Shown: in pieces, positions 43,920 through 53,135 of the stretch | Layout of the letters: every line of letters starts with the position of its first letter | Numbering within the stretch: the first letter of the stretch is position 1 | Assembly (NCBI RefSeq): GCF_030408435.1 | Contig: NZ_CP047046.1 | Span: forward strand, 850,572 to 914,571 | Direction: 5' to 3' | DNA: 64,000 bases | Source of the DNA: Corynebacterium auriscanis | Lineage (GTDB): Bacteria; Actinomycetota; Actinomycetes; Mycobacteriales; Mycobacteriaceae | Position numbers and translations under genes: made by a program | Notes under the pieces: generated by a model | What the model saw: the letters and a program-made list of their open reading frames with translations, nothing else | The model's database searches: none | Told to the model about the DNA's origin: nothing

Positions 43920-44693
43920 CTAGCCCTTCTTGCCACGCTCTGCAGCGCGACGTGCACGGCGGTTCATACCCGCAACCTTGGCGCCCTTAGGCAGGGGACC
44001 CTTGGGCAACGCGCTCTGTGGAGAGTTCAACTTAGAGATGGATTCCACACGGCTGTTGAGGGCCTCAACCTCGTTCTTCTTGATGTTACGAGGCATGCGC
44101 ATCATGTGGTTCTGCAATTTCTTGACCGGAACCTGGCCTTCACCGTCACCCACGATGACTTCGTAAATGGGGGTCTTGCCCACGATACGGGCCAGCTTCT
44201 TCTTCTCCTGGGCCATCATTGGCTTCAAGCGGTGAGGGGCACCCTCACCCACCAGCACCACACCAGGGGTTCCAACCACGCGGTGAACAGCATCCATGTG
44301 CGTGTTCGATGCAATGCCGGGTTCCGTAATCCACTTCATGCCTACGCCATCGCGCATATTCTGCAGCGCCCAAGCCGCGGCACCCGTTTCACCCTCAATT
44401 TGGTCATACACACCAGACTGCAGGCGACGGGAGAAAACCACCATGGCCAGCACAGCACCCAGCAAAATACCCAGAATGAGGTTCAGCCACCACCAGCCGA
44501 ACACAATGCTGAGAAGCAGTAAGACGACGATCGGCACGAGGAACGCCACCAGCATCAACGGTACAAGTTTCTTATCCCGTTCGCGCTGGATCTTGAAGGC
44601 CTGCCACATCTGGGAGTACTGCTGCTTGCGCTGAGCCTTCTTCGCAGCCTTAGCTGCCTTTTGATTTTCCTTTTCGCGGATGTCCTTCGCCAT
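43920..44693 (-). CDS. DUF4191 family membrane protein
   Basis: A 257-aa protein: a basic N-terminus (KAAKAAKKAQRKQQ), two adjacent transmembrane helices (about 45-90), a cytoplasmic domain with WALQNMRDGVGMKW and HRVVGTPGVVLVGEG, and a basic C-terminal tail. It matches the actinobacterial DUF4191 family (Rv2219), conserved beside lipA. Function is unknown; the lipA link is only positional. Confidence 0.86.
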   Translation of the reverse strand: MAKDIREKENQKAAKAAKKAQRKQQYSQMWQAFKIQRERDKKLVPLMLVAFLVPIVVLLLLSIVFGWWWLNLILGILLGAVLAMVVFSRRLQSGVYDQIEGETGAAAWALQNMRDGVGMKWITEPGIASNTHMDAVHRVVGTPGVVLVGEGAPHRLKPMMAQEKKKLARIVGKTPIYEVIVGDGEGQVPVKKLQNHMMRMPRNIKKNEVEALNSRVESISKLNSPQSALPKGPLPKGAKVAGMNRRARRAAERGKKG

Positions 44694-44767
44694 GCTTCAT
44701 AGGATAGAACATCGTTGCGACAACCGATAAACACCCCGGCTTCGGCTGAGCTCGGGGAAGTCGGGGA

Positions 44768-44789
44768 GGCGTCGATATAAAAAGAAAAG
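44768..44789 (+). repeat. Dispersed GGCGTCG + A-rich motif, intergenic copy
   Basis: GGCGTCG followed by ATATAAAAAGAAAAG, between lipA and the DUF4191 gene. Confidence 0.5.
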
Positions 44790-44897
44790 GCGCCAAGCGG
44801 CCCCTGCAAAAACCGGAAGCTAGCACCAACCGGAAGCTGGCGAACCCAAGCGGCAAAAGCACGCAGAAGAGCAGCCGCCGAGCCCGCCCATACAGCC

Positions 44898-45944
44898 CTA
44901 GCGCGCGGCAGACACCGGGGTTTCCTCGGACGCACCATACTTGTCCAGCAGCGTGGAGGCCTCTTGCGAGGTGGTGCCTTCCAGCTTGTCGGCGAGGTGC
45001 TTCAAGTTCTGGGGAAGTTCCTCTCCGCGAGCGGCCTTGGCCTGCGCGTACAGGCGCCCAGCGCGGTAGGAAGAGCGTACCAACGGGCCGGACATGACGG
45101 CCTTGATGCCCAAGTCGTATGCAGCCTCGGAGTGCTCCATGAATTCCTCCGGCTTCACCCAACGTTCAATGGGGTGGTGTAGCGGGGATGGGCGCAGGTA
45201 TTGGGTGATCGTCAGAATGTCCGTTCCAGCATCCACTAGGTCCTTGATGGCATCTTGAACTTCTTCCTTCGTCTCGCCCATGCCTAGGATCAGGTTGGAC
45301 TTCGTCACGAGGCCACGGTTGTGGGCGCGGTTGATGACCTCCAGGGAACGGTCGTACTTGAATGCCGGGCGGATGCGCTTGAAGATGCGCGGCACGGTCT
45401 CCAGGTTGTGGGCGAACACCTCGGGCTCGGCATCGAAGACAATGTCCAGCAGTTCTGGCTTGTTGGAGAAATCTGGGGTGAGGTTTTCTACGCCCGTATT
45501 GGGGTTAAGCTCGTGGATTTGGCGCACGACCTCGGCGTATAGCCAAGCACCTTCGTCGTCCAAGTCATCGCGAGTCACACCAGTGATGGTCGCGTAGCGC
45601 AGGCCCATCTCCTGAATGTTCTCGGCCACGCGACGTGGCTCATCGCGATCTAGGGGAGAGGGGCGACCGGACTTGATCTGGCAGAAGTCACAGCGTCGGG
45701 AGCAGGTATCGCCACCGATAAGGAAGGTCGCCTCGCGGTCCTCCCAGCATTCGTGGATGTTAGGGCAGCCGGCTTCTTGGCACACTGTGTGCAGAGATGC
45801 ACCCGAGACGCGGTTTTTCATATCCCGGTACTCGGGGCCCATCTTTGCGCTAGTGCGGATCCAGCGTGGCTTGGACTCAATGGGTGTCTGAGAATTCTTC
45901 GCCTCAATGCGGAGCATGCGGCGTCCGTCTGCGGTCACAGTCAT
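44898..45944 (-). CDS. lipA: Lipoyl synthase
   Basis: A 348-aa radical-SAM enzyme that inserts two sulfurs into octanoyl groups on lipoyl domains. Auxiliary cluster motif [12 protein letters not shown] (CxxxxCxxxxxC) precedes the SAM cluster [23 protein letters not shown] and the C-terminal [11 protein letters not shown] are typical. ATG 45944 has GGTGGA about six bases upstream. lipB is the neighbour upstream and aceF, whose lipoyl domains are the target, lies beyond that. The pieces of one pathway are thus kept together. Confidence 0.97.
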   Translation of the reverse strand: MTVTADGRRMLRIEAKNSQTPIESKPRWIRTSAKMGPEYRDMKNRVSGASLHTVCQEAGCPNIHECWEDREATFLIGGDTCSRRCDFCQIKSGRPSPLDRDEPRRVAENIQEMGLRYATITGVTRDDLDDEGAWLYAEVVRQIHELNPNTGVENLTPDFSNKPELLDIVFDAEPEVFAHNLETVPRIFKRIRPAFKYDRSLEVINRAHNRGLVTKSNLILGMGETKEEVQDAIKDLVDAGTDILTITQYLRPSPLHHPIERWVKPEEFMEHSEAAYDLGIKAVMSGPLVRSSYRAGRLYAQAKAARGEELPQNLKHLADKLEGTTSQEASTLLDKYGASEETPVSAAR

Positions 45945-46015
45945 GGCGTCCACCCTACGCGCCTTTAAAAACGGTTGCTAACCCCGGGTTTGAGGAATGC
46001 ACGCTATGGCCACGA

Positions 46016-46726
46016 CTAACCCAATTCGTGCTCTTCTACCTGCAAATCCCCGTTCATGGCATCCACAATGTGTCGCGCCAAGATGTCCTTGGCCTCAGCC
46101 ACGGTCACGTCGCGTCCCAGCTCGGCCGTCAGGGTGGTCACACCCGCATCCGCTAGGCCACACGGGACGATGTGGTCGTAGTACTCCATCGTGTTATCGC
46201 AGTTCAGGCTAACACCGTGCATCGTCACACCGCGCGTCACGCGAATGCCGATGGCGGCGATCTTACGTGCCGGCTTCAGCTCGCCGTCGACCAGCCCCGC
46301 GGGCAGCCACACTCCGGAACGCCCCTCGATGCGCCCCACGCCCTGCAGCCCGAGCTCGTTGCAGGTAGCAATGAGGGCCTCTTCCAGGCGGCGGACGTAA
46401 TCCACAACATCCACCGGGTCATCCAGTTGAATGATCGGGTACGCCACTAACTGCCCAGGGCCGTGCCACGTGATCCTGCCACCGCGGTCGATATCCACCA
46501 CGGGCAGCCCGTTGGTGGGCCGGTCGGAATCCTCGGTGCGCTTGCCGGCGGTGTATGTGGGAGGGTGTTCTAGCAGCAGGAGGGTATCCGTAATCTCACC
46601 CTCAGCGCGTTGCTTGGCCAGCCCCGCCTGCCGGTCCCATGTGGTTTGGTATTCCACGAACCCCAAATCTTGAATATCGATCGAAGAATCTGGAGACCTT
46701 CTGATACTGCCCTTTTGGTAACCCAT
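46016..46726 (-). CDS. lipB: Octanoyltransferase
   Basis: A 236-aa LipB that moves octanoate from acyl carrier protein to apo-lipoyl domains. Motifs: [57 protein letters not shown] and the catalytic Cys in [14 protein letters not shown]. It lies 71 bases upstream of lipA on the same strand, a likely operon. Start 46726 is the outermost ATG; a shorter form from the next in-frame codon cannot be excluded because no clear ribosome site is seen. Confidence 0.96.
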   Translation of the reverse strand: MGYQKGSIRRSPDSSIDIQDLGFVEYQTTWDRQAGLAKQRAEGEITDTLLLLEHPPTYTAGKRTEDSDRPTNGLPVVDIDRGGRITWHGPGQLVAYPIIQLDDPVDVVDYVRRLEEALIATCNELGLQGVGRIEGRSGVWLPAGLVDGELKPARKIAAIGIRVTRGVTMHGVSLNCDNTMEYYDHIVPCGLADAGVTTLTAELGRDVTVAEAKDILARHIVDAMNGDLQVEEHELG

Positions 46727-46793
46727 GCGTCACATAGTACGCCTGTGCATCGTCGTAGCCCCTCGCCCTGTGCCTTTTAGTTGCGGGCTTCGC

Positions 46794-46815
46794 GGTTGTT
46801 TTTTTATCCGACGCC
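46794..46815 (-). repeat. Dispersed GGCGTCG + A-rich motif, intergenic copy
   Basis: On the minus strand GGCGTCG is followed by GATAAAAAAACAACC, near the lipB start. Confidence 0.5.
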
Positions 46816-46904
46816 GCCCGCCGTCGCTTCCCTTCACAACTCAAAAACCCCGGTGCTGCGGTCTGCGTTCTGCTTCGGCGCCGACTGCTGACTCTCAGCG
46901 TCAA

Positions 46905-46943
46905 AAACCCCGGTGCTGCGGTTTGAGTGCAGCACCGGGGTTT
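46905..46943 (-). terminator. Rho-independent terminator of aceF
   Basis: A perfect 15-bp stem (AAACCCCGGTGCTGC with GCAGCACCGGGGTTT), 9-base loop, followed on the minus strand by TT after a TTT stem end. It lies 126 bases downstream of the aceF stop. Its left arm is duplicated 60 bases away, but the second copy lacks the partner arm. Confidence 0.85.
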
Positions 46944-47068
46944 GGTCCCGCTGTCCGTGTTGTCGAAACGCGGGAAATGCGGGAAACGCGGGAGCTGGTG
47001 GGGCCAAGCGAGAACTAGGTGATGAACATAGTTCGTGCCGGGCGGGGGAGCCCCGCCAGAACTTCAGA

Positions 47069-49324
47069 CTAGAGCTCTAGGTCGGCCTCGAAGTCGCCGT
47101 TTTCCAGACGATCGCGAACGGTGGACATGAAGCGTCCTGCATCCGCGCCGTCGATGACCTGGTGATCGTAGGTCATTGGCAGCAGAACCATCGAGCGGAT
47201 ACCAATGGACTCGCCACCGTCCTCGGACAGGACGACCGGGCGACGAACGATAACGCCGGTACCGACCATTGCGGCCTGCGGTGGAACCAGGATCGGGGTA
47301 TCGGTCAATGCGCCTTCGGAACCGATGTTGGTGATGGTAAAGGTGCCACCGGCCAGATCCTGCGGCTTGAGCTTGTTGTTGCGCGCGCGGTCAGCAATGT
47401 CAACGATAGCCTTTGCCAGTTCTGGCAGGCTCATGTCCTGTGCGTTGTGGATCACTGGGCTCAGCAGGCCAGCAGGAGTATCCACTGCAATGCCCAGATT
47501 AACCTGGCCGTGGTAGGTCATTTCCTTGGTCTGTGCGTTGTAGGACGCGTTGACGTTCGGGTGGGAAACCAGAGCCTCGACCATTGCCTTGGCGAAGAAT
47601 GGCAGGTAGGTCAGGTTCACACCGTGCTTCTTCGCGAAGCTTTCCTTGACCTGCTTGCGCAGTTCTGCCACGTGGGTCATGTCGACTTCATGTACCTGAG
47701 TCAGCTGAGCAGCCGCATGCAGGGATTCGAGGGTCTTCTTCGCCGTGATTTCGCGGATGCGGCTGACCTTCTGGGTGGTGCCACGGAGATCCTGCTTGGA
47801 CAGATCCACACGGTGAGTGGAAGCACGTGGACCAGCAGGGGACTGCTCGTCAGAGGAGGATGCCGTAGCAGCGCCACCACCGTTGGCAGCAGCAAGAACG
47901 TCCTGCTTACGGATACGGCCACCAACGCCGGTGCCCTCAATCTTGGACAAGTCAACGTCGTGCTTTTCAGCCAGCTTGCGAACCAGAGGGGTTACGTAAG
48001 GCAGGTTACCCTCGGCTGGTTCGGACTGGGAATCGCTGGACTGGGTTGCCCCGGACTGGGACTTGCTGGGCTCGTTCTTCTTGGAAGAGTCGCCTTCAGA
48101 CGCGGTGTTGTCCTTGTCATCGCTGGTGGAAACACCCTTATCCTCGGCACGCTCAGCTGGCTTCTCAGCGGCAGCTTCCTTGGCCTCGGTATCCTTGTCC
48201 GACTTTGCGTCCTTCTCGGGCTCGTCAGATTTGTTGTCAGCCTTGTTCTTGTCTTCGCTGCTGTCGGACTTTTTGTCCGACTTGGAAGGCTTGGCGGAGC
48301 CGTCGCCCACGCGTGCGATGACCTCGCCTACGTCCACGGTGTCGTCTTCTTCAGCCAGGATTTCGACCAAGGTGCCGGCTACTGGGGATGGGACCTCGGT
48401 GTCGACCTTATCGGTGGATACCTCTAGCAGTGGCTCATCGACTTCGACCTTGTCGCCGACCTTCTTCAGCCACTGGGTGATGGTGCCTTCGGTGACGGAT
48501 TCGCCGAGCTCCGGCATCTTCACGTCTTCGGTTTCACCCGAGCCGGCGCTGTCATCGTTGGAGGCTTCATCGGTAGCGGAATCCTCCGAGTCGTCTGATT
48601 TTGCGTCCTTCTCGGGCTCGTCAGACTTGTTGTCAGCCTGGTTCTTGTCTTCGCTGCTGTCGGACTTCTTGTCAGACTTGGAAGGCTTGGCGGAGCCGTC
48701 GCCCACGCGTGCGATGACCTCGCCTACGTCCACGGTGTCGTCTTCTTCAGCCAGGATTTCGACTAAGGTGCCGGCTACTGGGGATGGGACCTCGGTGTCG
48801 ACCTTATCGGTGGATACCTCTAGCAGTGGCTCATCGACTTCGACCTTGTCGCCGACCTTCTTCAGCCACTGGGTGATGGTGCCTTCGGTGACGGATTCGC
48901 CGAGCTCCGGCATCTTCACGTCTTCGGTTTCACCGGAGCCGGCGCTGTCATCGCTGGAATCGGACTGCTCATCGTCATTATCGTCCGCGGACTCATTCGC
49001 AGCCGTGTCCTCGGATGGGGTTTCCTCCGTCTCACCATGGTCAGAGGATCCCTTGTCGGCGTCGTCACCAGAAGAGGCTTCTTCGCCCTCCTCACCGATT
49101 TCTGCAATAACGGTCCCAACGTCAACCGTGTCATCCTCATCGGCCAGGATCTTCAGCAGCACACCAGCGACTGGGGAAGGAATCTCAGTGTCGACCTTAT
49201 CGGTAGATACCTCTAGCAAAGGCTCATCGACTTCGACCTTGTCGCCGACCTTCTTCAGCCACTGGGTAACAGTGCCTTCGGTTACGGATTCGCCCAACTC
49301 GGGCATTTCGACGGAGTGCGCCAT
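47069..49324 (-). CDS. aceF: Dihydrolipoamide acyltransferase E2 with three lipoyl domains
   Basis: A 751-aa E2 of the pyruvate (and, in corynebacteria, mixed pyruvate/2-oxoglutarate) dehydrogenase complex; some genomes call it sucB. Three lipoyl domains start at about residues 1, 138 and 270, each with TDKVDTE, giving lipoyl lysines K43, K174 and K306. Asp/Ser/Lys-rich linkers separate them. A peripheral-subunit-binding domain ([19 protein letters not shown], about 440-480) and a catalytic domain with [15 protein letters not shown] follow. Lipoyl domains 2 and 3 come from a nearly perfect DNA duplication. ATG 49324 has GAGGAG about ten bases upstream. E1 (aceE), lipA and lipB are in the same window. 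Confidence 0.95.
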   Translation of the reverse strand: MAHSVEMPELGESVTEGTVTQWLKKVGDKVEVDEPLLEVSTDKVDTEIPSPVAGVLLKILADEDDTVDVGTVIAEIGEEGEEASSGDDADKGSSDHGETEETPSEDTAANESADDNDDEQSDSSDDSAGSGETEDVKMPELGESVTEGTITQWLKKVGDKVEVDEPLLEVSTDKVDTEVPSPVAGTLVEILAEEDDTVDVGEVIARVGDGSAKPSKSDKKSDSSEDKNQADNKSDEPEKDAKSDDSEDSATDEASNDDSAGSGETEDVKMPELGESVTEGTITQWLKKVGDKVEVDEPLLEVSTDKVDTEVPSPVAGTLVEILAEEDDTVDVGEVIARVGDGSAKPSKSDKKSDSSEDKNKADNKSDEPEKDAKSDKDTEAKEAAAEKPAERAEDKGVSTSDDKDNTASEGDSSKKNEPSKSQSGATQSSDSQSEPAEGNLPYVTPLVRKLAEKHDVDLSKIEGTGVGGRIRKQDVLAAANGGGAATASSSDEQSPAGPRASTHRVDLSKQDLRGTTQKVSRIREITAKKTLESLHAAAQLTQVHEVDMTHVAELRKQVKESFAKKHGVNLTYLPFFAKAMVEALVSHPNVNASYNAQTKEMTYHGQVNLGIAVDTPAGLLSPVIHNAQDMSLPELAKAIVDIADRARNNKLKPQDLAGGTFTITNIGSEGALTDTPILVPPQAAMVGTGVIVRRPVVLSEDGGESIGIRSMVLLPMTYDHQVIDGADAGRFMSTVRDRLENGDFEADLEL
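48201..48954. repeat. 396-bp near-identical duplication inside aceF
   Basis: Blocks 48201-48558 and 48597-48954 align at a fixed offset of 396 bases (132 codons) with only a few changes. Each encodes a lipoyl domain plus its charged linker. The first lipoyl domain (near 49100-49320) is clearly more diverged at DNA level, so the second duplication is recent or kept uniform by recombination. Confidence 0.9.
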
Positions 49325-49428
49325 GTTAGTGAAGCTCCTCAAGCTAAAACTCGTGGTCAATCAGCTGTGGTAATTCGCTGTAAATTCTACCCAAGTGTAC
49401 GCCTGAGTTCACACGCGTGCCCGTTCGA

Positions 49429-49434
49429 TATGAT
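49429..49434 (+). promoter_or_regulatory. -10 box of a likely leaderless transcript
   Basis: TATGAT is followed by seven bases and then GTG 49442. A TTCACA at 49409 is a weak -35 candidate. Confidence 0.5.
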
Positions 49435-49441
49435 TAACCTC

Positions 49442-49831
49442 GTGTTCAACCTGTTTGGTCGTTCTAAGAACAGTAGTATTCGACCCCCGCGCGCTCCGGG
49501 GGAAACCGTGCGCGCAAAAGATCTGGATTACCTCCAGCGCTGGTCGGCCGGCCGTTCCGGCGTGGAAGGCTTTGTAGAGCCGGAAACTCTGGTCAACGAA
49601 ATGTCGGTTGTTTTTGTCGACGCCACGGGGGAGTGGACTAGGCGCAAAATTGGGGGCCCCAAGGGGATCGACGCCGTGCATCGGGGGACCGGAGTGCCAT
49701 TGTATTTCGCCGAAGAGACAGGCTACCCGCAGCGCATGCGCGACAAGATTGAACGCGACCGCTTGGTCGAAGAGCGACTAAAGCAGCGCGAACGGCGCGA
49801 GCGACTGCGGGAGCAACGCGGGGAAAGCTAA
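49442..49831 (+). CDS. Conserved hypothetical protein
   Basis: A 129-aa soluble protein. It begins MFNLFGRSKN, has a central conserved-looking segment (LDYLQRWSAGRSGVEGFVEP and MSVVFVDATGEWTRR), a GTGVPLYFAEETGYPQRMRD stretch, and a strongly charged helical tail (RLVEERLKQRERRERLREQR). I recall a gene of unknown function in this place (between the E2 and aminopeptidase genes) in C. glutamicum. GTG 49442 after a leaderless-type -10 box is preferred; ATG 49430 overlaps that box. Confidence 0.72.
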   Translation: MFNLFGRSKNSSIRPPRAPGETVRAKDLDYLQRWSAGRSGVEGFVEPETLVNEMSVVFVDATGEWTRRKIGGPKGIDAVHRGTGVPLYFAEETGYPQRMRDKIERDRLVEERLKQRERRERLREQRGES

Positions 49832-49963
49832 GCGGGGAAAGCTAGACGGGGCGCAGGCTAGCCGCGACCCGGTGGCCTGACTGAGCACCCAAGAGTGTTG
49901 GTGCTAGGTCCGGAGAGTCGGTGGGCTCAGCGGGGAAAGCTAGACGGAGCGCAGGCTAGCCAC
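49831..49963. repeat. Direct repeat between the hypothetical gene and pepA
   Basis: AGCGGGGAAAGCTAGACGG and the following 15 bases occur at 49831-49865 and again at 49929-49963 with two changes. The second copy runs through the pepA stop codon, so the repeat unit came from the pepA 3' end. A shorter GCGGGGAAAGCTA lies at 49818, inside the neighbouring gene's last codons. Confidence 0.75.
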
Positions 49964-51731
49964 GGCCGATTCTTTCAATCGTCTCGACGATCGTGCGAAC
50001 TGGCACGCCCGTTCCGCGCTTCGGGGTGTAACCGTGTGGCGCAGACGTGTTGTAGGCAGGGCCTGCAATATCGATGTGAACCCACTCCACGTCGTCGGGC
50101 ACGAAGTGAGAAAGGTAGCAGCCCGCCACGGACATTCCACCCCAGCGCGTTGTGGAGATGTTCCGCAGGTCGGCGACATCGGACTTCAGGGCATCGTCCA
50201 ATTCGGCTGGCAGTGGCATTGGCCACGCATTCTCTCCAACTTCCTGGGAGATCATGGCAACCCGATCACGGAAGTCGATGCTGCCCATCACGCCTGGCGT
50301 GCGGTTGCCCAGGGCCACCATCTGCGCGCCGGTGAGGGTGGCGGTTTCGATTAGGTAATCTGGCTTGTCCTCACATGCGCGCACAATGGCATCGGCCAGA
50401 ACCAGGCGGCCTTCAGCATCCGTGTTCAAAACCTCGGTGGTGATGCCACCGTAGTGGCGCAGGATATCGCCCGGGCGGGTGGCGCGATCACTAGGCATAT
50501 TCTCTGCCATTGGGACCGTGGCGGTGACCTTGACGGGCACGCCCAATCGCGCGACAGCGTAGATGGAAGCGATGACGGCAGCGGAACCGCCCATATCGGA
50601 AATCATGTCCCACATGTTGGCGCCTGGCTTCAAGGAGATTCCGCCGGTATCGAAGGTAATTCCCTTACCGACCAAAGCGACGAAAGGAGCGCCGTCCTTC
50701 GTCTCCGCTGGCGTGTAGGTCAGGCGGAGCAGACGAGGTGCGCGGGCGGAACCCTTGCCCACACCGATGATTCCCCCAAAACCCTGTTCCTCCAGCTGTT
50801 TTTCATCCAGAATCTCGGCTTTGATCCCAAACTCCTCGGCCTGGTGCGCAGCGATGGCTGCGTAGCTTTCGGGGTACAGTTCGTTGGCCGGCGCATTGAC
50901 CAGATCACGGGCGAAGCAGACGGATTCCACCACAATCCGTGCGCGCTTGACGGTGTCTTCTGGCGCGGACGCGTTGCCATCGGAACCGTGGGTCAAAACG
51001 GTAATGCGGTCGATAGCGGCCGTGCCCGCCCGCTGGCCGAAGTAGGAGTAAGCACCCAAGCCGTGGCCAACCAGCGCGGCTTCCGTGCCGAACATTCCCA
51101 GCGTGCTGACCACGTGGGCACCGCGGTTGGCGGAGTTGGTGCTGGCGGAGTTGGTGTCCACATCCTGGGATGCACCATCCGCACCGGCACCATCCGCACT
51201 TGTACCCGCACTATCGGCACTGGCGTTAGCCCCCTCGGCCTGCGCTTGCGGACGTTTCACGTTCCGGGAGGCCACGCCAGCGGCCTCACGAATGGTTTCA
51301 TCCGTCACTTCTTCGATATCGCCCAAGCCCACAGCCAGGATGCGCTCCACGGCAGGGCCAGCTGGAGCGGCCTCGTCCGAGGCTGACTCTGCGTTCACAG
51401 CGCCGGCACCGGCAAGGACCTCACCGGGAACGGTGGTGACTTCGCCCTTAGAACCGACTGCTCCCACGGCCGTGAGGAGCTTCCATAGAGCGATTTCCTG
51501 ATGAGACGTGAGAACCTCGCCGGGCCCGCCCGCCAGTTCCAACCCGTTGGCACCCTTGAAAACGGCAACGACGAGAGTATCGATCGGCTCATCTGGGGCG
51601 AACGACTTCAACCCATCGGTGCGAATGTCCAGAGCGGGAACATACCCGCGGGCGCTGAGGCTGGCGGCGTCGGAAAAAGAAGCATTGGAGCTAGAAGCAC
51701 TGGAACCAGAGGTGCTTGCGCTGGTGGACAC
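49956..51731 (-). CDS. pepA: Leucyl aminopeptidase (M17)
   Basis: A 591-aa M17 cytosolic aminopeptidase with two catalytic metals. Catalytic-domain motifs are VGKGITFDTGGISLKPG, MISDMGGSAAV and the family signature NTDAEGRLVLAD. The N-terminal domain is longer than usual: a Ser/Ala-rich leader (residues 1-25) and an Ala/Ser/Asp-rich insert with SADGAGADGASQD (about 160-200) are not typical and look like low-complexity growth. GTG start, with AGGGAG about ten bases upstream. Single gene, between the hypothetical gene and divergent ilvE. Confidence 0.95.
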   Translation of the reverse strand: MSTSASTSGSSASSSNASFSDAASLSARGYVPALDIRTDGLKSFAPDEPIDTLVVAVFKGANGLELAGGPGEVLTSHQEIALWKLLTAVGAVGSKGEVTTVPGEVLAGAGAVNAESASDEAAPAGPAVERILAVGLGDIEEVTDETIREAAGVASRNVKRPQAQAEGANASADSAGTSADGAGADGASQDVDTNSASTNSANRGAHVVSTLGMFGTEAALVGHGLGAYSYFGQRAGTAAIDRITVLTHGSDGNASAPEDTVKRARIVVESVCFARDLVNAPANELYPESYAAIAAHQAEEFGIKAEILDEKQLEEQGFGGIIGVGKGSARAPRLLRLTYTPAETKDGAPFVALVGKGITFDTGGISLKPGANMWDMISDMGGSAAVIASIYAVARLGVPVKVTATVPMAENMPSDRATRPGDILRHYGGITTEVLNTDAEGRLVLADAIVRACEDKPDYLIETATLTGAQMVALGNRTPGVMGSIDFRDRVAMISQEVGENAWPMPLPAELDDALKSDVADLRNISTTRWGGMSVAGCYLSHFVPDDVEWVHIDIAGPAYNTSAPHGYTPKRGTGVPVRTIVETIERIGRG

Positions 51732-51909
51732 GAAAAGCCACTCCCTTTCAAAAATATCTCTAAAACGGTTGTCTTTAACGACTCTACCTATCCCCGCCGA
51801 GTGGTCGGGCGGAAGGTTAAGCTGAGTATTTATTGAGGTGATAAGCCTTTGAGAGGCCGTCAGAAAAGTTTTAACCCGATTCCCCGGTTAACCGTGATAA
51901 ACCGTGGTC

Positions 51910-51915
51910 TAGCAT
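51910..51915 (+). promoter_or_regulatory. -10 box of a likely leaderless ilvE transcript
   Basis: TAGCAT is followed by TGGGATC and then the ilvE ATG (51923), with no ribosome-binding site. Confidence 0.6.
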
Positions 51916-51922
51916 TGGGATC

Positions 51923-53044
51923 ATGACTAAAACGCCAGCGACTCCAACATCTTTCACCATCGAGCCACACCCGAATCCGGTTTCAGACCAACAGGTTGCA
52001 GAGATCCTAGCCAACCCAGGCTTCGGTTCTCACTTCACCGACCACATGGTTGTCATCGACTGGGATGTCGAATCCGGTTGGCACAACGCGCGAGTGCAGC
52101 CCTACCAGCCATTCGAAATGGACCCCGCCACCAGCGTGCTGCACTACGGCCAAGCCATCTTCGAAGGTATCAAGGCCTACCGCCAACCCGACGGCTCGAT
52201 CGCAACGTTCCGTCCCGATCGTAATGCCCGTCGCCTTCAGGAATCCGCGGCCCGCATGGCTATGCCGGAGTTGCCGGAGGAGTTGTTCCTCGAGTCGTTG
52301 CGCCAAATCGTCAAGGCCGATGCGCGCTGGGTACCCGCGGCCGGTGGCGAAGAAGCCCTGTACCTGCGCCCATTCATGATTTCCCGTGAACCAACCCTGG
52401 GCGTTAAGCCCTCCGATTCCTACACCTACGCGGTCATCGCTTCCCCTGCCGGCGCGTATTTCTCCAAGGGCATCAAGCCCGTCACCGTGTGGCTGTCCAG
52501 CGAATATGTGCGTGCGGCACCCGGTGGTACCGGCGCGGCGAAGTTCGCGGGTAATTACGCCGCGTCGCTGGTTGCGCAGGCACAGGCAGAAACCCAGGGC
52601 TGCGATCAGGTTGTTTGGCTCGACGCCCACGAGCATAAATGGGTTGAGGAAATGGGTGGGATGAATCTGGCATTTATCTACGGGGTAGGGGATAAGGCCC
52701 AGGTCGTTACGCCTGCCCTCTCGGGCTCCCTGTTGCCGGGGGTGACCCGTAGCTCTCTGCTGGATGTGGCCCGCGACCTTGGGTACGAGGTCGAGGAGCG
52801 CCGCATCTCCACGACCGAATGGGAGCAAACCGCTAAGTCGGGTGAGCTGACGGAAGTTTTTGCCTGTGGCACCGCTGCGGTCGTTACACCTGTCGGCACC
52901 GTGAAGCATGCGGGTGGTGAATTCCAGGTCAGCGGTGGGCAAACCGGACCGATCACCATGCAGCTGCGCGAGCATCTCACGGGTATCCAGCGCGGCAGCG
53001 TGGCGGACAAACACGGCTGGATGGTCACGTTGCTCGAGGCTTAG
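51923..53044 (+). CDS. ilvE: Branched-chain amino-acid aminotransferase
   Basis: A 373-aa fold-type IV PLP aminotransferase, last step of Leu/Ile/Val synthesis. Motifs: [22 protein letters not shown], the PLP-lysine stretch [32 protein letters not shown] and [13 protein letters not shown]. It follows a leaderless-type promoter and is divergent from pepA. A 30-base tandem duplication starts at its stop codon and a decayed IS30 element lies beyond. Confidence 0.96.
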   Translation: MTKTPATPTSFTIEPHPNPVSDQQVAEILANPGFGSHFTDHMVVIDWDVESGWHNARVQPYQPFEMDPATSVLHYGQAIFEGIKAYRQPDGSIATFRPDRNARRLQESAARMAMPELPEELFLESLRQIVKADARWVPAAGGEEALYLRPFMISREPTLGVKPSDSYTYAVIASPAGAYFSKGIKPVTVWLSSEYVRAAPGGTGAAKFAGNYAASLVAQAQAETQGCDQVVWLDAHEHKWVEEMGGMNLAFIYGVGDKAQVVTPALSGSLLPGVTRSSLLDVARDLGYEVEERRISTTEWEQTAKSGELTEVFACGTAAVVTPVGTVKHAGGEFQVSGGQTGPITMQLREHLTGIQRGSVADKHGWMVTLLEA

Positions 53045-53103
53045 GGGGCTGGTTCTCTCGCCGAACCGCGTTTGGGGGCTGGTTCTCTCGCCGAACGACG
53101 AAT
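53044..53103. repeat. 30-bp tandem duplication after ilvE
   Basis: Two adjacent 30-base units (53044-53073, 53074-53103) share GGGGGCTGGTTCTCTCGCCG plus AAC exactly and differ only at the last seven bases. No gene or terminator is visible between here and the IS left end. Confidence 0.75.
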
Positions 53104-53135
53104 GTGCAGCAGAAGTCCGACAAAAACGTACGGTG

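Larger units (their letters stand above)
46727..47068. other. Intergenic region between lipB and aceF
   Basis: About 340 bases without a gene. Contents are a GGCGTCG + A-rich motif copy in minus orientation (46794-46815), a 22-base direct repeat (46841-46862 and 46901-46922, exactly 60 bases apart, reading TCAAAAACCCCGGTGCTGCG plus GT), and the aceF terminator. The lipB promoter must lie near 46730-46790. Confidence 0.6.

Noticed and set aside
48063..49373. A long open frame on the plus strand (over 430 codons) opposite aceF
   Set aside because: It mirrors the acidic, repetitive E2 coding strand; the product is a Ser/Pro-rich low-complexity chain with the same duplication and no ribosome site. 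The E2 reading is certain.
50454..51386. Plus-strand frame of 310 codons opposite pepA
   Set aside because: Mirror of the M17 peptidase gene, with His/Gly-rich composition and no motif.
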